64,000 nt of DNA from Romanomermis culicivorax (lineage: Eukaryota > Nematoda > Enoplea > Mermithida > Mermithidae): contig CAWUHX010000028.1 in NCBI GenBank assembly GCA_963922205.1, positions 1 to 64,000 on the forward strand, written 5' to 3'. Each line of letters opens with the position of its first letter. The stretch's first letter is position 1. Of this stretch, positions 10,376 to 19,930 are shown in pieces. Below the pieces are notes generated by a model. That model saw nothing but the letters and a program-made list of their open reading frames with translations. It ran no database searches and was not told the DNA's origin. Both the position numbers and the translations under genes were made by a program.

Positions 10376-10731
10376 GAGCAGTCCTTTACCAGGAGACCAA
10401 GTCGGACCGCTGGGTAATTGCTTACAACAGCAGAATTTTGAAAGCGGACGAGAAACAGTGGTCAGCCACGGAAAGGGAGTGCTTGGCAATAGTGTATGGC
10501 TTAAAGTTATACAAGCACTACCTAGTAGGTCATAGGGTGATCATAAGAACTGATCACAAACCTTTGTTGTCAATGAAGGTCAATGCCATGACCAATGGTA
10601 AGTTGAAGAGGTGGTACTCATTCATCTCTCAGTTCAACCATAAGCTAGAGTATGTGCCTGGAAAACAAAATGCCATGGCAGACTTTTTGTCCAGGATAGA
10701 TGAACGATCAAGCGATCAAGCGACAAGATGA
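10291..10731 (+). CDS. pol: RNase H domain of pol (frame-shifted segment)
   Basis: Carries the Ty3-type RNase H signatures: LQTDASGTALGAVLYQ with the first catalytic Asp at residue 22, SATERECLAIVYGLK with the Glu, RTDHKPL with the next Asp, and NAMADFLSR. This domain would remove the RNA strand of the cDNA hybrid. The apparent TTG start is only an artefact of the upstream frameshift. It ends in a TGA at 10729-10731 within a run of GATCAAGC-type 8-mers (about 10705-10738), where the frame must change again to reach integrase. Confidence 0.85.
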   Translation: MSVPFLRYPVLDGSADFVLQTDASGTALGAVLYQETKSDRWVIAYNSRILKADEKQWSATERECLAIVYGLKLYKHYLVGHRVIIRTDHKPLLSMKVNAMTNGKLKRWYSFISQFNHKLEYVPGKQNAMADFLSRIDERSSDQATR

Positions 10732-12145
10732 TCAAGCGGAAAAGATACCGCCAAAATGGGAACACATGTTCTCAGAGGATAAACGAGAGTCTGGAAATCT
10801 GAAAGATCTTGAGGCACAGCTAATTGAGAAAAAGCATCTCAATTTGGTAAAGAGATTCAGAATTCTGACAGATCGGAATCCTGAAGACGGTACTCCATTA
10901 TATCTGGAGCCTAAAGGTAAGAAAAATCAGAGGACTGATATGAGTCGGAGATTTACCCAAACTTATCCAGGAGATTCTGAGGGTGATCCAGAATCAACCT
11001 CGCCTGCAGACTTGGTAAATGCCGTAACTACAAGGAGCATGGCGAAAGAAGCGGAGAAGAGTAATCAGGCTCAAATACAGCCTGATGGCAATCAGGGTAA
11101 AGAAAAAGTAAGTAGGGGAAACCAGGAAAAAAGTAAGGAAAAAACAGTTACCTGGTTATGCCCAGAAAAAGAACAGGAGTTTACTTTGGCAGATCCCAAG
11201 GAAAATGAGTTGCCAAAAGGGCTAATTAGAGATGATCTCATGGCCCTCTTGCAGAGAAAGGATGAGGTATTACAACCATACTTTGATAGATTGGGTCCAA
11301 ATGGGACAACCAAGTATCACAGTGGATTTTATATCCAGAATGAAGTGTTATACCACGAAGCCGGACAGGGATCGGATGATCAGGTGGTCGTCCCATCCTG
11401 CCTTAAGGACAATACTTTGCACCAGTACCACGGTGCCGTAATGATGACTTATCAGGGGTTCAAACGGACACTTTCTATGATTAAAAAACGGTTCTGGTGG
11501 CCTGGAATTGAAAAGGATGTCAGGCACTGGATTAAATTTTGTCCAGTATGTCAAATGGCTAATCAGGGAAACACGGAAATTCCTCCACTGATACCAATTA
11601 TTCCACAAGGTCCTTTTGACATAGTATCAGTGGATATCATGGGTATTTCTCCACTTAGTGAGAAGAGACCGTATGTCATAGTCTTTCAGGACTATTTTAC
11701 AAAGTGGGTTGAAGCTGAACTGATCCCGGATCAGTCAGCTAGCACCGTTGTAGATACTTTTCTACAATCAATTGTATTTAGACACGGGACTCCACGGAGA
11801 CTACTCAGCGATAGAGGAGGTTGTTTTACCTCAGATCTGATGAAAGAGATATGCAAGTTACTGGAGTGTCAAAAAATTTATACAAGAGCCTACCATCTAC
11901 AAGGAAATGGCATGGTAGAAAGGTTCAATCAGACACTCATAAAACAGCTCAGAAAGGTGGCCATTGTGGAAAAAGATAATTGGCCAAGATACTTGAGAGC
12001 TGTGGTGTTTGCTTATAATGCCACACCACATGCAGCCACGGGGCAATCCCCATTCTCATTGCTTAGAGGTCATGAGGCAACCTTCGGGTTAAACTTATCG
12101 AAAGCATATGATATTGTAATGCCCGACAGCAATGCAGAGGCATAG
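10700..12145 (+). CDS. pol: Integrase (zinc-binding and catalytic core)
   Basis: After a ~180-residue low-complexity linker comes the N-terminal zinc-binding module: QYHGAVMMTYQGFKRT, then WWPGIEKDV and CPVCQ. The position where the second His is usual appears to be Tyr (TAT), a possible loss. The catalytic core shows SVDIMGI (D312), LLSDRGG (D371) and MVERFNQ (E407). The last two are 35 residues apart, the classic D,D-35-E triad. The ORF ends at TAG 12143-12145, but the frame continues open in the next entry, so the stop separates core from C-terminal domain. The start is arbitrary: the 5' end overlaps the RNase H frame around the 8-bp repeats. Confidence 0.9.
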   Translation: MNDQAIKRQDDQAEKIPPKWEHMFSEDKRESGNLKDLEAQLIEKKHLNLVKRFRILTDRNPEDGTPLYLEPKGKKNQRTDMSRRFTQTYPGDSEGDPESTSPADLVNAVTTRSMAKEAEKSNQAQIQPDGNQGKEKVSRGNQEKSKEKTVTWLCPEKEQEFTLADPKENELPKGLIRDDLMALLQRKDEVLQPYFDRLGPNGTTKYHSGFYIQNEVLYHEAGQGSDDQVVVPSCLKDNTLHQYHGAVMMTYQGFKRTLSMIKKRFWWPGIEKDVRHWIKFCPVCQMANQGNTEIPPLIPIIPQGPFDIVSVDIMGISPLSEKRPYVIVFQDYFTKWVEAELIPDQSASTVVDTFLQSIVFRHGTPRRLLSDRGGCFTSDLMKEICKLLECQKIYTRAYHLQGNGMVERFNQTLIKQLRKVAIVEKDNWPRYLRAVVFAYNATPHAATGQSPFSLLRGHEATFGLNLSKAYDIVMPDSNAEA

Positions 12146-12151
12146 GAATTT

Positions 12152-12613
12152 GTGTTGACCAATCATTTAGTCAACCTTTACGAGGATATTGCCAAAAATA
12201 TCCAGAGTGCTGCCGAAAAATCGAAGAAATACTTCTATAAGAAATCGAAACAAAATGGGTTCAAGAAGAATGATTGGGTTCTGCTCAAAGTAGACAAGCA
12301 GAAAAAATTAGGACTACCATGGTCCGGTCCGTTCATAGTTACGGACATTTCGCGAGAAGCGGAGAATGTTGTCACCATTGTACATTGGGACAACCCGCTA
12401 AATCGCCAAACTGTTTCAATCAGCAGGTTGAAACATTTTCGTTACGAGACCACTAGGGTCTTGCCACGAATAGCGCGAGCCAATCAGGACGCACCACGTG
12501 ACAAAAATACGTCAATTTCCAATATGGCACAAACAGTTACGACTGGAGCGCCAAACCAAATGAAATCATTTGGAAATTCGCTCAAGGCGAATCTATGCGC
12601 GATCTCGCGCTGA
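12152..12613 (+). CDS. pol: Integrase C-terminal domain
   Basis: In the same frame as the integrase core, after TAG 12143. It holds the GPY/F-type module: WVLLKVDKQKKLGLPWSGPF and then a predicted beta-rich segment (VTIVHWDNPLNRQ), typical of Ty3/gypsy integrase ends. It finishes at TGA 12611-12613. With the stop intact it would not be made as part of integrase. A single C-to-T change in a Gln codon could create that stop. Confidence 0.75.
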   Translation: MLTNHLVNLYEDIAKNIQSAAEKSKKYFYKKSKQNGFKKNDWVLLKVDKQKKLGLPWSGPFIVTDISREAENVVTIVHWDNPLNRQTVSISRLKHFRYETTRVLPRIARANQDAPRDKNTSISNMAQTVTTGAPNQMKSFGNSLKANLCAISR

Positions 12614-13041
12614 ATTTTTTTTTTAATTGTGTACATATCTCGCGCGTGTAGGTACTAATTTTAATTAAAAATGTATTATTTTGTAATATTTATCACGTTT
12701 ATGTATTATTCGTATTAATTTTGTAAATTTTTCGTATTTATATCAGACTTCGGGAAAAATTCTTCGGAATTTTAGACCAAAGTGACAACCCAAAATATTT
12801 CCGATATTTTTTCCAAAAAATTAAACTTTCAAATTTTTCATTTTTTCAAAATCAAGTTATAGCTGTCCCGCTTATCTGAATTCTAAACTTCCATCGGAAG
12901 GAAGAAGTAAAATATTCCCCGAATCGCGATAAAAAGGAAATTAGCAGAACTGCTATATTAAACTTTTTCAGCGTTTCAAAAAATTTTAAATTTTGACAAA
13001 TTTATTATTCGAAAAAGAAAAACATTTCGAAGTGAAAAGAA
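12614..13041 (+). other. AT-rich spacer before the 3' coding unit, with a strong 3' splice site
   Basis: No ORF. The sequence is very AT-rich. At 12959-12971 it contains TAAACTTTTTCAG, a near-perfect nematode acceptor. The next ATG (13042) opens the frame that joins the exonuclease-like ORF by splicing, so 12972 could be the start of the body exon of a subgenomic RNA. Confidence 0.55.
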
Positions 13042-13162
13042 ATGGGAAAAGGCGCGCGGAACGGCCAACAAGCTCCGTCGGGCGAGTGGTTGCACACAGA
13101 GCGCCACGTCAAATTTGGCAGGGCCCAGCACCGCCAAGATAATCGTTTTTTCTTTATTGACG
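13042..13162 (+). CDS. First coding exon of the 3' unit (ORF2), inferred
   Basis: Opens with ATGGGAAAAGG and encodes 40 residues, Gly/Arg-rich, starting MGKGARNGQQAPSGEW. It ends at ACG|GTAAGTTT, a consensus donor. Joined to the acceptor ATGTTTAG at 13843 the frame continues exactly into the large exonuclease-like ORF (121 nt plus 2 nt completing a codon). That ORF otherwise has no ATG in its first ~55 codons. A 9-nt segment at 13199-13207, bordered by TTCTTAG and GTAATG, could be an in-frame microexon. Reading on without splicing ends at 13266. This is a sequence-based model and needs transcript support. Confidence 0.55.
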
Positions 13163-13198
13163 GTAAGTTTCGAACTTATTTTTATCAAATATTCTTAG

Positions 13199-13207
13199 AA
13201 ACCGCAG
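13199..13207 (+). other. Possible 9-nt microexon of ORF2
   Basis: AAACCGCAG lies between an acceptor (ATATTCTTAG) and a donor (GTAATG). Being 9 nt it adds three codons without changing frame, so inclusion or skipping both keep ORF2 open. The intron before it would be only 36 nt, short even for a nematode, so skipping is at least as likely. Confidence 0.35.
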
Positions 13208-13843
13208 GTAATGCCCAGAAGTCACTGGAAGACCAGCTCAGTGCCCCAAAGGGCAGACGAGGTTAGAACTTAGAGGGAACCAAAAATGGGAGTACTGAGA
13301 AGCGGAAGCTCGAAGCCAAGCAGGGAATTTCCAATTTGGAAATATACCTGATACCACCGAGAGCTATACGATTCAAGGGAAACCTAGAACCTTGGGTTCA
13401 GCCCGTTCAAAGTTTTTATCATTTAAAATTTATCAAAAATTATTTATTTTCAAATCAAATCAAATTATATCACTTTTTCGATATCTAAATCATTAAAAAT
13501 TATCAATTTCGAGCGCTATAAAAATTGTAAATACAGCGCCATAAATGGAGCGTAGTTGGTCGCTCAAGCAGCTGGTCAGAGATTGGTGTCCGATCAAGTG
13601 GTGGACAATCGGATCAGGTCTACCCTCCCCAACATATAGAGGTAGCAAGGGTAAGATTTGGTAAGGTGTTAGTTGCCTACCAGCTCAATGTTTGTATATC
13701 AGTGGCTCACCTAACAACCTGCACTAAATTTATTTTCTGCGAAACTTAACCCGCTTGGTGTTGTGGTGCTGGTGTAGTATAGACCCGAAAATATGCTGAA
13801 AAAAGGGGAATAAACACTAAAATTAATAGTATCTTATGTTTAG
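13208..13843 (+). other. Probable intron of ORF2 / non-coding spacer
   Basis: No ORF of note. It is bordered by GTAATG (or by GTAAGTTT at 13163) and the acceptor CTTATGTTTAG at 13843. A stop in the ORF2 frame at 13780-13782 prevents an unspliced upstream extension beyond that point. Confidence 0.5.
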
Positions 13844-13863
13844 ATTATAACGTCAAGAGGGCC

Positions 13864-16326
13864 GTGCGAATCCATGAACTGGATCAGTGGTTCAAAGCCA
13901 CATTTGGGTACTGGCCAGCTAATCCCAAGGAACCAAGAATGGTAGACATTGGGAAAGTCAGCCAGGTACTCCACTTCATCCGAGAAGTTTCAATCTTCAG
14001 AGGACAGCCAGTTTGTGGATTCGATGTCAAAAAAGTCCAACAGGATAAGGTCACCGCCTTGTTTAAAACGAGAGAGGTCGACAATCCAATGCAAAAACAA
14101 TTTGCCCGATATGTAAGCTTCACGCTGACCAACGGTCAAACGTACGTTATTGATACGAGGTCAATGATACTCAAAGAATGGACCAGCCTCCACGACTTTT
14201 TGAATTCCGACATGCTGTTTGCCGGATACTCGGTATTGGAGGATTTGGTAAGTATCTATAACGTATGTGGTGCAGGGCGAGACAATAAGGACAGAGATAA
14301 AACTGTGCCCTTACCGGAACATCTAAGGAAGACCAAAGGTCGGTACTTCGATTTAGACCGTTTTGCCCTAACCATGGTAGGGGTTAACCTGGAGAAAAAA
14401 TGTTTTCAGACAGGTATCTGTCCCGAAACCTTCCGGTTAAAGGGACTGTTCACGGAATTCTATTTAATAGACGTGGGCCCTTATCAGTATGACTTTTCAT
14501 TAAAGGCGAACCGTGATCAGTTTGCCAAAAGAGGTATATTGCCGGAAGAGCTTAGGTACGCTGCTCTAGACGCATATTACTCTTTATTGGTCATGTTTGT
14601 GGCGATTCACTATGGCATGGCCGATCAGCTGCTCATGCAAATGCAGATTTGCGATCATGACAAGGTTGATCCCAAACAGATCAATACTGTTGCCCTACAT
14701 TTTTACCAACAATACTTAATGATTCCAGGCAACGTGAATAGAAAAATGGGGCTAGGCACCCCAGTCATGGAAACTGATCAGGTACAGCCAAACATGGTCT
14801 ATCACATGATGAAATGTGAAATGTATAACCGTTGGGCCGTACAAATGCAGGGAAATAACACTGGTTATTATACCGCACCCACGGAGTGTAATCCCGTGCG
14901 TCCTCAGGGAGTTCAACTGCCAAGTGGTTTCTACCCACTGCTTCCCAGAGATAACAAACCGATGAAGGACGACGGATACACTGAAGACAGTGATCCCGAC
15001 GAAATCCAGGACGTTCAGATACCAGACTGGGTTAACATTGCAAAGGATATCTTGGAAAATCTCAAGTCAGGTGGAACCTATTGGGATTTAGACGGTAAGA
15101 TTTCTTTGACGTTATATGAAAACGCCAAGCTATACTGGCAACAGGCCGGAAAGCCCGATCAAATTCCTGAAGAAGTGTTTTCAGCGAATAACCACTACCC
15201 AGTGGGTATTGAAGGTCATAGACACGCCTATAAGACCAATTTTTATACGCCAAATTTGGCCAAAATTTCAGGTATGTTAGATGAGCGAAACTTTGCGGAG
15301 TTAGAGGTCATCTGTAAATTCATGCCATTGGCCTATCATTTGACATGGCCTCACTCGAGAGCGGAGTGCGATTACGAAACTAGCGCTCTGCTGAACTATA
15401 ACTTTTTAAATAGTTATACTAGAGAAGGACAGGAGATGATAAAGGGAATGTCCTGGAAGTCAGGCGACTGCCTGGCTTATTATTTAGAGATAGCAGCAAT
15501 GCTACCGCCGTCGGAACCCCGCTTTCCATCTAAAAAAGGGGTATACGCGTGGCAAAATCGGTTCGGATTTGTCCCCTTACGATTTCGAGAAGCCGAAGAA
15601 ATATTGCAAATCGACGACGACAAATCGCTATTGAAGGACGGAGCCTACAAGGTAAACCCTTACTTTTACTTAACTTTTTACTATGTAGGCTTCGAGACTT
15701 TGACGCCGGGACTGCGGTATCCGATGATGGAAGACACATCGCCGACCGATTATCCGATTACGTATGCACGGAGAAATCCGCTCGAGCTCAGACCGGAGTT
15801 TGTCAGCAAAAGCTTCCGGGAGAGAACGATTGCTTCAGAGATGCCTGGGTATACACTAAGCTATACCCCAGCCGGTGAGTTGGTATCAAAAGTACCATTA
15901 AATCGTCCCTCAACTTCCCAAACGGCGCAAGCCAGAGGGACAGGACAAGTTAAAACCCAGCCGCAAGCGCCAGCGCCGGTAGTCAAAGCAAAACAACCAG
16001 CTTTGGACACCGATGCTATGCAAGCAGCTTTGGTAGTAGTTGTGGTGCTGCCGCCAACACAACCAGCGGTGGCACAGCCGACTCAGGTAACTCAGGTACA
16101 GCAGCCGGCCGAGCCTGAGCCACAAGTTGTCACTATTATGCAATCGGTACCTCTGGCACCAGCTGTTTTGCCACCTAAAGTAAAGCAGCTTTTGCCGAAG
16201 ATACGAAATTCAGACTCTGAGTCCAGTTCAGAGGAGGATGTTGATGAAGAAGAAGAGGAAGGTGAAATTCTGGAATCTGAGGGCCAGACATCGGAGAACA
16301 AGGATGCGATGGAGGCCAAAACTTAG
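13864..16326 (+). CDS. DEDDy 3'-5' exonuclease-like protein in the env position of the retrotransposon
   Basis: The 820-residue frame is counted from a GTG; the real start is probably the spliced ATG at 13042, and codons are open back to the acceptor at 13843. Residues ~45-250 fit the RNase D/WRN/MUT-7 fold. Exo I is CGFDVKK (D54), Exo II is [10 protein letters not shown] (D127), and a following FDLDRFAL...FRLKGLF block leads to Exo [15 protein letters not shown] with the Y232-x3-D236 signature. The second acidic residue of Exo I, usually Glu two after the Asp, is Lys56, so activity is doubtful. Residues 260-630 are of unknown type with many aromatic residues. The tail is Pro/Gln-rich and then strongly acidic ([19 protein letters not shown]). 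It ends at TAG 16324-16326 and the next ORF follows in frame. The family is known for trimming RNA or DNA 3' ends. Any role in the element's replication or in resisting host silencing is my inference. Confidence 0.7.
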   Translation: MRIHELDQWFKATFGYWPANPKEPRMVDIGKVSQVLHFIREVSIFRGQPVCGFDVKKVQQDKVTALFKTREVDNPMQKQFARYVSFTLTNGQTYVIDTRSMILKEWTSLHDFLNSDMLFAGYSVLEDLVSIYNVCGAGRDNKDRDKTVPLPEHLRKTKGRYFDLDRFALTMVGVNLEKKCFQTGICPETFRLKGLFTEFYLIDVGPYQYDFSLKANRDQFAKRGILPEELRYAALDAYYSLLVMFVAIHYGMADQLLMQMQICDHDKVDPKQINTVALHFYQQYLMIPGNVNRKMGLGTPVMETDQVQPNMVYHMMKCEMYNRWAVQMQGNNTGYYTAPTECNPVRPQGVQLPSGFYPLLPRDNKPMKDDGYTEDSDPDEIQDVQIPDWVNIAKDILENLKSGGTYWDLDGKISLTLYENAKLYWQQAGKPDQIPEEVFSANNHYPVGIEGHRHAYKTNFYTPNLAKISGMLDERNFAELEVICKFMPLAYHLTWPHSRAECDYETSALLNYNFLNSYTREGQEMIKGMSWKSGDCLAYYLEIAAMLPPSEPRFPSKKGVYAWQNRFGFVPLRFREAEEILQIDDDKSLLKDGAYKVNPYFYLTFYYVGFETLTPGLRYPMMEDTSPTDYPITYARRNPLELRPEFVSKSFRERTIASEMPGYTLSYTPAGELVSKVPLNRPSTSQTAQARGTGQVKTQPQAPAPVVKAKQPALDTDAMQAALVVVVVLPPTQPAVAQPTQVTQVQQPAEPEPQVVTIMQSVPLAPAVLPPKVKQLLPKIRNSDSESSSEEDVDEEEEEGEILESEGQTSENKDAMEAKT

Positions 16327-16374
16327 AAACAGGCTGTTGAGGAGGAGAAAATCCAGACTCAAATTGATGAAGCA

Positions 16375-18384
16375 GTGACAAAAATGTGGGGAATTGATGT
16401 CAGACTGGAAAAGATGCAAGAGGCATCCCAGGAGATACCTGTGAAGGCCAAAGATCCTAAGGATCACGATAGACAAGCGAAGCATGAGGCCCTACAGGCC
16501 AAAATTCAAGAGCAAAAAAGGCTGACGCAGCAGGAATTCCTGCGTCAGAGGGCAATTCAGAGGAAACTGAAGGAGCAGGCATTAGCCGATGACAGCTCAG
16601 ATTCAGCTATTGCAGCAACAGAGCTGATAACGAGGGGAAAAATTGCCGAGGAAGGAATTCCTGGAGTTTATTCCCCAGATAAGGTTCAGCAGATGTTAGC
16701 TGAAGGGATGTCGGAAAAATTTATCCGACACTTGGCCAGGGAAAAGGTAAGGCGCAGGAAAAGGATAGGTAAGGCCAGACAACGCAGACTTGCAGCTCAA
16801 GGTCAGCAGCAACAAGGAGCGGCCCCCACCGGATCTGAAAACGACGCCTACGATACGGCCGAGGAGACCACAACCCCAGAATATTCGACGAGTCAAAAGT
16901 CGAAAACGGAGACTACGAAAAGTCAGACGAGGACGGAGACTGCCAAGAGTCAGACGCGAATGGAGACCTCCAAAGGCCAGACAAAATCGGATAGGACAAC
17001 AGCGTCCACTGCAACTGCATCGTACACTCAGACGCAAATGGTATCGAAAACCGGGGGAGAGGTTAGTACGTCATCTGGCAAGAGTAAATCCGTGCCTACC
17101 AGCTATACCGCAAGAAGTAGCAAACCTGCGGGAAGCGTTTTGGTAAAGCCCGATCTTGAATCGGAGGAAAAGTTGATCAAGAAGGTCAAACTGAATGTGG
17201 TGGTTAATAGACCTGAAAGGGAGCCACAGCAGTTTGTCACTCCTGGTCAATTAGCCAAAACTCTGATTGATTATTGGGAGTGGCAACGGGAACAAAGGCG
17301 CCTAATTGGGCCGATCTCATTTGAAAATGCAGAGGTTGCCAATTATTTCGCCTTTGATCGCCAGGAATGGCCCATTATTTATAGAATGGTCAACGATGCC
17401 ATGGCTGAAATCCATGAAAACTACCGCCAACAGTTCGAAATGCAGGGCGGATTTATGTTTGACGGAGAGCGCGTCCCTGAGGAAATCTGGGAATGGATCA
17501 CTTTAATTCTTATTCCCAGATGGCTTCAGGACTATGACGCCTCAGACGTCTTTACGGCCATTAGGTACGTGACCCTAATGATCTTTCTACAGTTGGATTT
17601 CGCACCGATCACGCCAACGGCAATTGGTAGGTGGTATGCCCAGGCGTGTTCGTTTGCGAACAGACAACTAGTCGTTGAGGCCCAGGGAAACTGCATAGAG
17701 GATGTCTACATTGCAGCCTTTAATCAATATATCTTTATGGGCTTGCAAAGGTTAAACCAGATGGGTGTTAAGAGGAAGGCACTGGGCGATGACAGGTCGC
17801 AAGCTGATAAATATCAGCGAACGGCTGCCAAGAGCCCAAGTAAGTTCAAGGTGCCTAGACTCCCTCCGGCTAAGAAACAACCACGGACGATACAACAATC
17901 ATCTACTGCGACCAGCCAGAGGTTGTATAGTGAGGCTGCTAGCACTTCTTACAAAAGTCCACTTTCTCGGTCAAAATCAATATCATCAAAATCTTTAAAT
18001 TCAACTTTCCGGACTCAAAAACCTCAACGCAGCAGCTCCACTAGCAGTGGTGCAACACAGAGGCAGCAGGGGAGAGACGATGTGTTCTCAAACCCGGCCC
18101 CGTATAGGGCTAGAGCGGGGTATGACCAAGGTCAACCCAGAGGAGGCTTCAGAGGGCGCCCTCAGCAACCCTATAGAGGCCGAGGATCCTGGCAACACCA
18201 AGGTCAAGACCTGGAGGCCCAGTTCCATAATCCGAACTTCGAGCCGCTTGGTAGATGCGGCGGAAGCCAACAAGGCCGTAATCAAGGCCAGGATGGAGGT
18301 CTGACCCGAGGCCAACCAGGTCAGAGGGGGTACTATCGAGGTAGACCTCGAGGAGGTTACCGAGGCGGCGGGCAGCAGCAGTAA
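16375..18384 (+). CDS. Arg-Gly-rich, coiled-coil protein downstream of the exonuclease-like ORF
   Basis: In the same frame as the previous ORF, after TAG 16324 and a 16-codon open gap, so the two may be one polyprotein. The apparent start is GTG; the first ATG is at 16384. Residues 1-150 are charged and helical ([20 protein letters not shown]). A Thr/Ser/Lys-rich repeat region follows ([20 protein letters not shown]). A folded-looking central part (~residues 275-460, aromatic-rich, with [16 protein letters not shown]) matches nothing I know. The C-terminus has repeated RG/RGG motifs ([30 protein letters not shown]), as in RNA-binding tails and in this element's own Gag. It may be a second nucleic-acid-binding structural protein. 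It ends at TAA 18382-18384. Confidence 0.7.
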   Translation: MTKMWGIDVRLEKMQEASQEIPVKAKDPKDHDRQAKHEALQAKIQEQKRLTQQEFLRQRAIQRKLKEQALADDSSDSAIAATELITRGKIAEEGIPGVYSPDKVQQMLAEGMSEKFIRHLAREKVRRRKRIGKARQRRLAAQGQQQQGAAPTGSENDAYDTAEETTTPEYSTSQKSKTETTKSQTRTETAKSQTRMETSKGQTKSDRTTASTATASYTQTQMVSKTGGEVSTSSGKSKSVPTSYTARSSKPAGSVLVKPDLESEEKLIKKVKLNVVVNRPEREPQQFVTPGQLAKTLIDYWEWQREQRRLIGPISFENAEVANYFAFDRQEWPIIYRMVNDAMAEIHENYRQQFEMQGGFMFDGERVPEEIWEWITLILIPRWLQDYDASDVFTAIRYVTLMIFLQLDFAPITPTAIGRWYAQACSFANRQLVVEAQGNCIEDVYIAAFNQYIFMGLQRLNQMGVKRKALGDDRSQADKYQRTAAKSPSKFKVPRLPPAKKQPRTIQQSSTATSQRLYSEAASTSYKSPLSRSKSISSKSLNSTFRTQKPQRSSSTSSGATQRQQGRDDVFSNPAPYRARAGYDQGQPRGGFRGRPQQPYRGRGSWQHQGQDLEAQFHNPNFEPLGRCGGSQQGRNQGQDGGLTRGQPGQRGYYRGRPRGGYRGGGQQQ

Positions 18385-19128
18385 TTAGCCAGACAAATTT
18401 TGGCCCAAAAATCATCTTTTCGCATTTATATTTTTATTAATTTCATAAAATACAAAATCCAAAAACACTAATAAAATCACAAAAATCCAAACAAATCGAA
18501 AAACAAAAAATCCAAAAATATTATTTAAATTTTGGGTGCTGCTGGCCAACTAAAAATTTTCTTTTTTCGACAAAATCGGTGCAAAAACGCAACTGTAAAA
18601 CTAATTTTAAATTTTTGGCCACAATTTTTGCTCAATTTTTAGCGCATTTTAAATTTTGTGATACTCGTACATTCCTGCGTCGTCTTTTTGTATCATAATA
18701 TAATCTCGTATTTTAGTTTAATTTAGAAAAAATAGAGACGCGGGAAATCGATTTGCATGCGGTTAGACCCACAGCCAACGAATTGTCACAACATGCAGAC
18801 CGAGCGGCCGAGCCCGAAACCAGCCACATTCGGCACTGACGTCACCGTCATACTCCTTAGGGCAGGAGGTTATTCCATCAACGCCGAGGTCAAAATGGGC
18901 GTCACTTGCCAGCCATTGCGGCGAAGCCCTTGGTATTCATTGTGTCCAACGACACAGGAGTCCGATTAGGACAGACTGTGAAACGGGAGTCCGAGTGAGA
19001 CAAACTGTTTATCAGGAGTCAGCCGGAATAGTAGATTTTTTCTTTTTGATTAATTCTTTTAATGCCAGGGTAACCCGGCCAAAAGTTTTTTTTCTACCTC
19101 CCGTAGGTCGGTTTCGACGCGCGAGGGA
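18385..19128 (+). other. 3' untranslated part of the retrotransposon
   Basis: No credible ORF. It has an AT-rich first half with short AAAATCCAAAAA repeats and a more GC-balanced part from 18740. The last bases before the LTR, GCGCGAGGGA, are the only purine-rich stretch and are the best polypurine-tract candidate for plus-strand priming, though short. Confidence 0.5.
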
Positions 19129-19750
<622 letters not shown>

Positions 19751-19754
19751 TTTG
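19751..19754 (+). repeat. Target-site duplication, right copy (TTTG)
   Basis: Matches TTTG at 5031-5034 before the left LTR. Confidence 0.7.
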
Positions 19755-19930
19755 CGGACTTTTGAAAAAACTCACGTTGAAATGACATGACTTTTTCATG
19801 TTAGTTGAACATGATACCATTAAAAACTTCTTAATTTCCTGTTAGTGAAGCATCGATTTTTCATGTTGATTCAACATGAATTTTTCACTTTTATACATAT
19901 TTTCCTGTTAATTGAACATGAAACATATGT
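19755..19930. repeat. Palindromic CATGTT/AACATG repeat, right part
   Basis: Continues the repeat cut by the retrotransposon. It contains TTTTTCATGTTGATTCAACA, close to a palindrome, and several TGTTAGTTGAACATGA-like blocks. The third copy of the family is at 28432-28585. Confidence 0.6.

Noticed and set aside
13042..13266. Stand-alone 74-residue gene
   Set aside because: The frame contains a strong donor at 13163 and its first 40 codons join the large ORF in phase; the tail after the donor is probably intronic.
15530..16485. Minus-strand ORFs opposite the exonuclease-like ORF
   Set aside because: Antisense shadows of a GC-balanced coding region; plus-strand frame carries the motifs.
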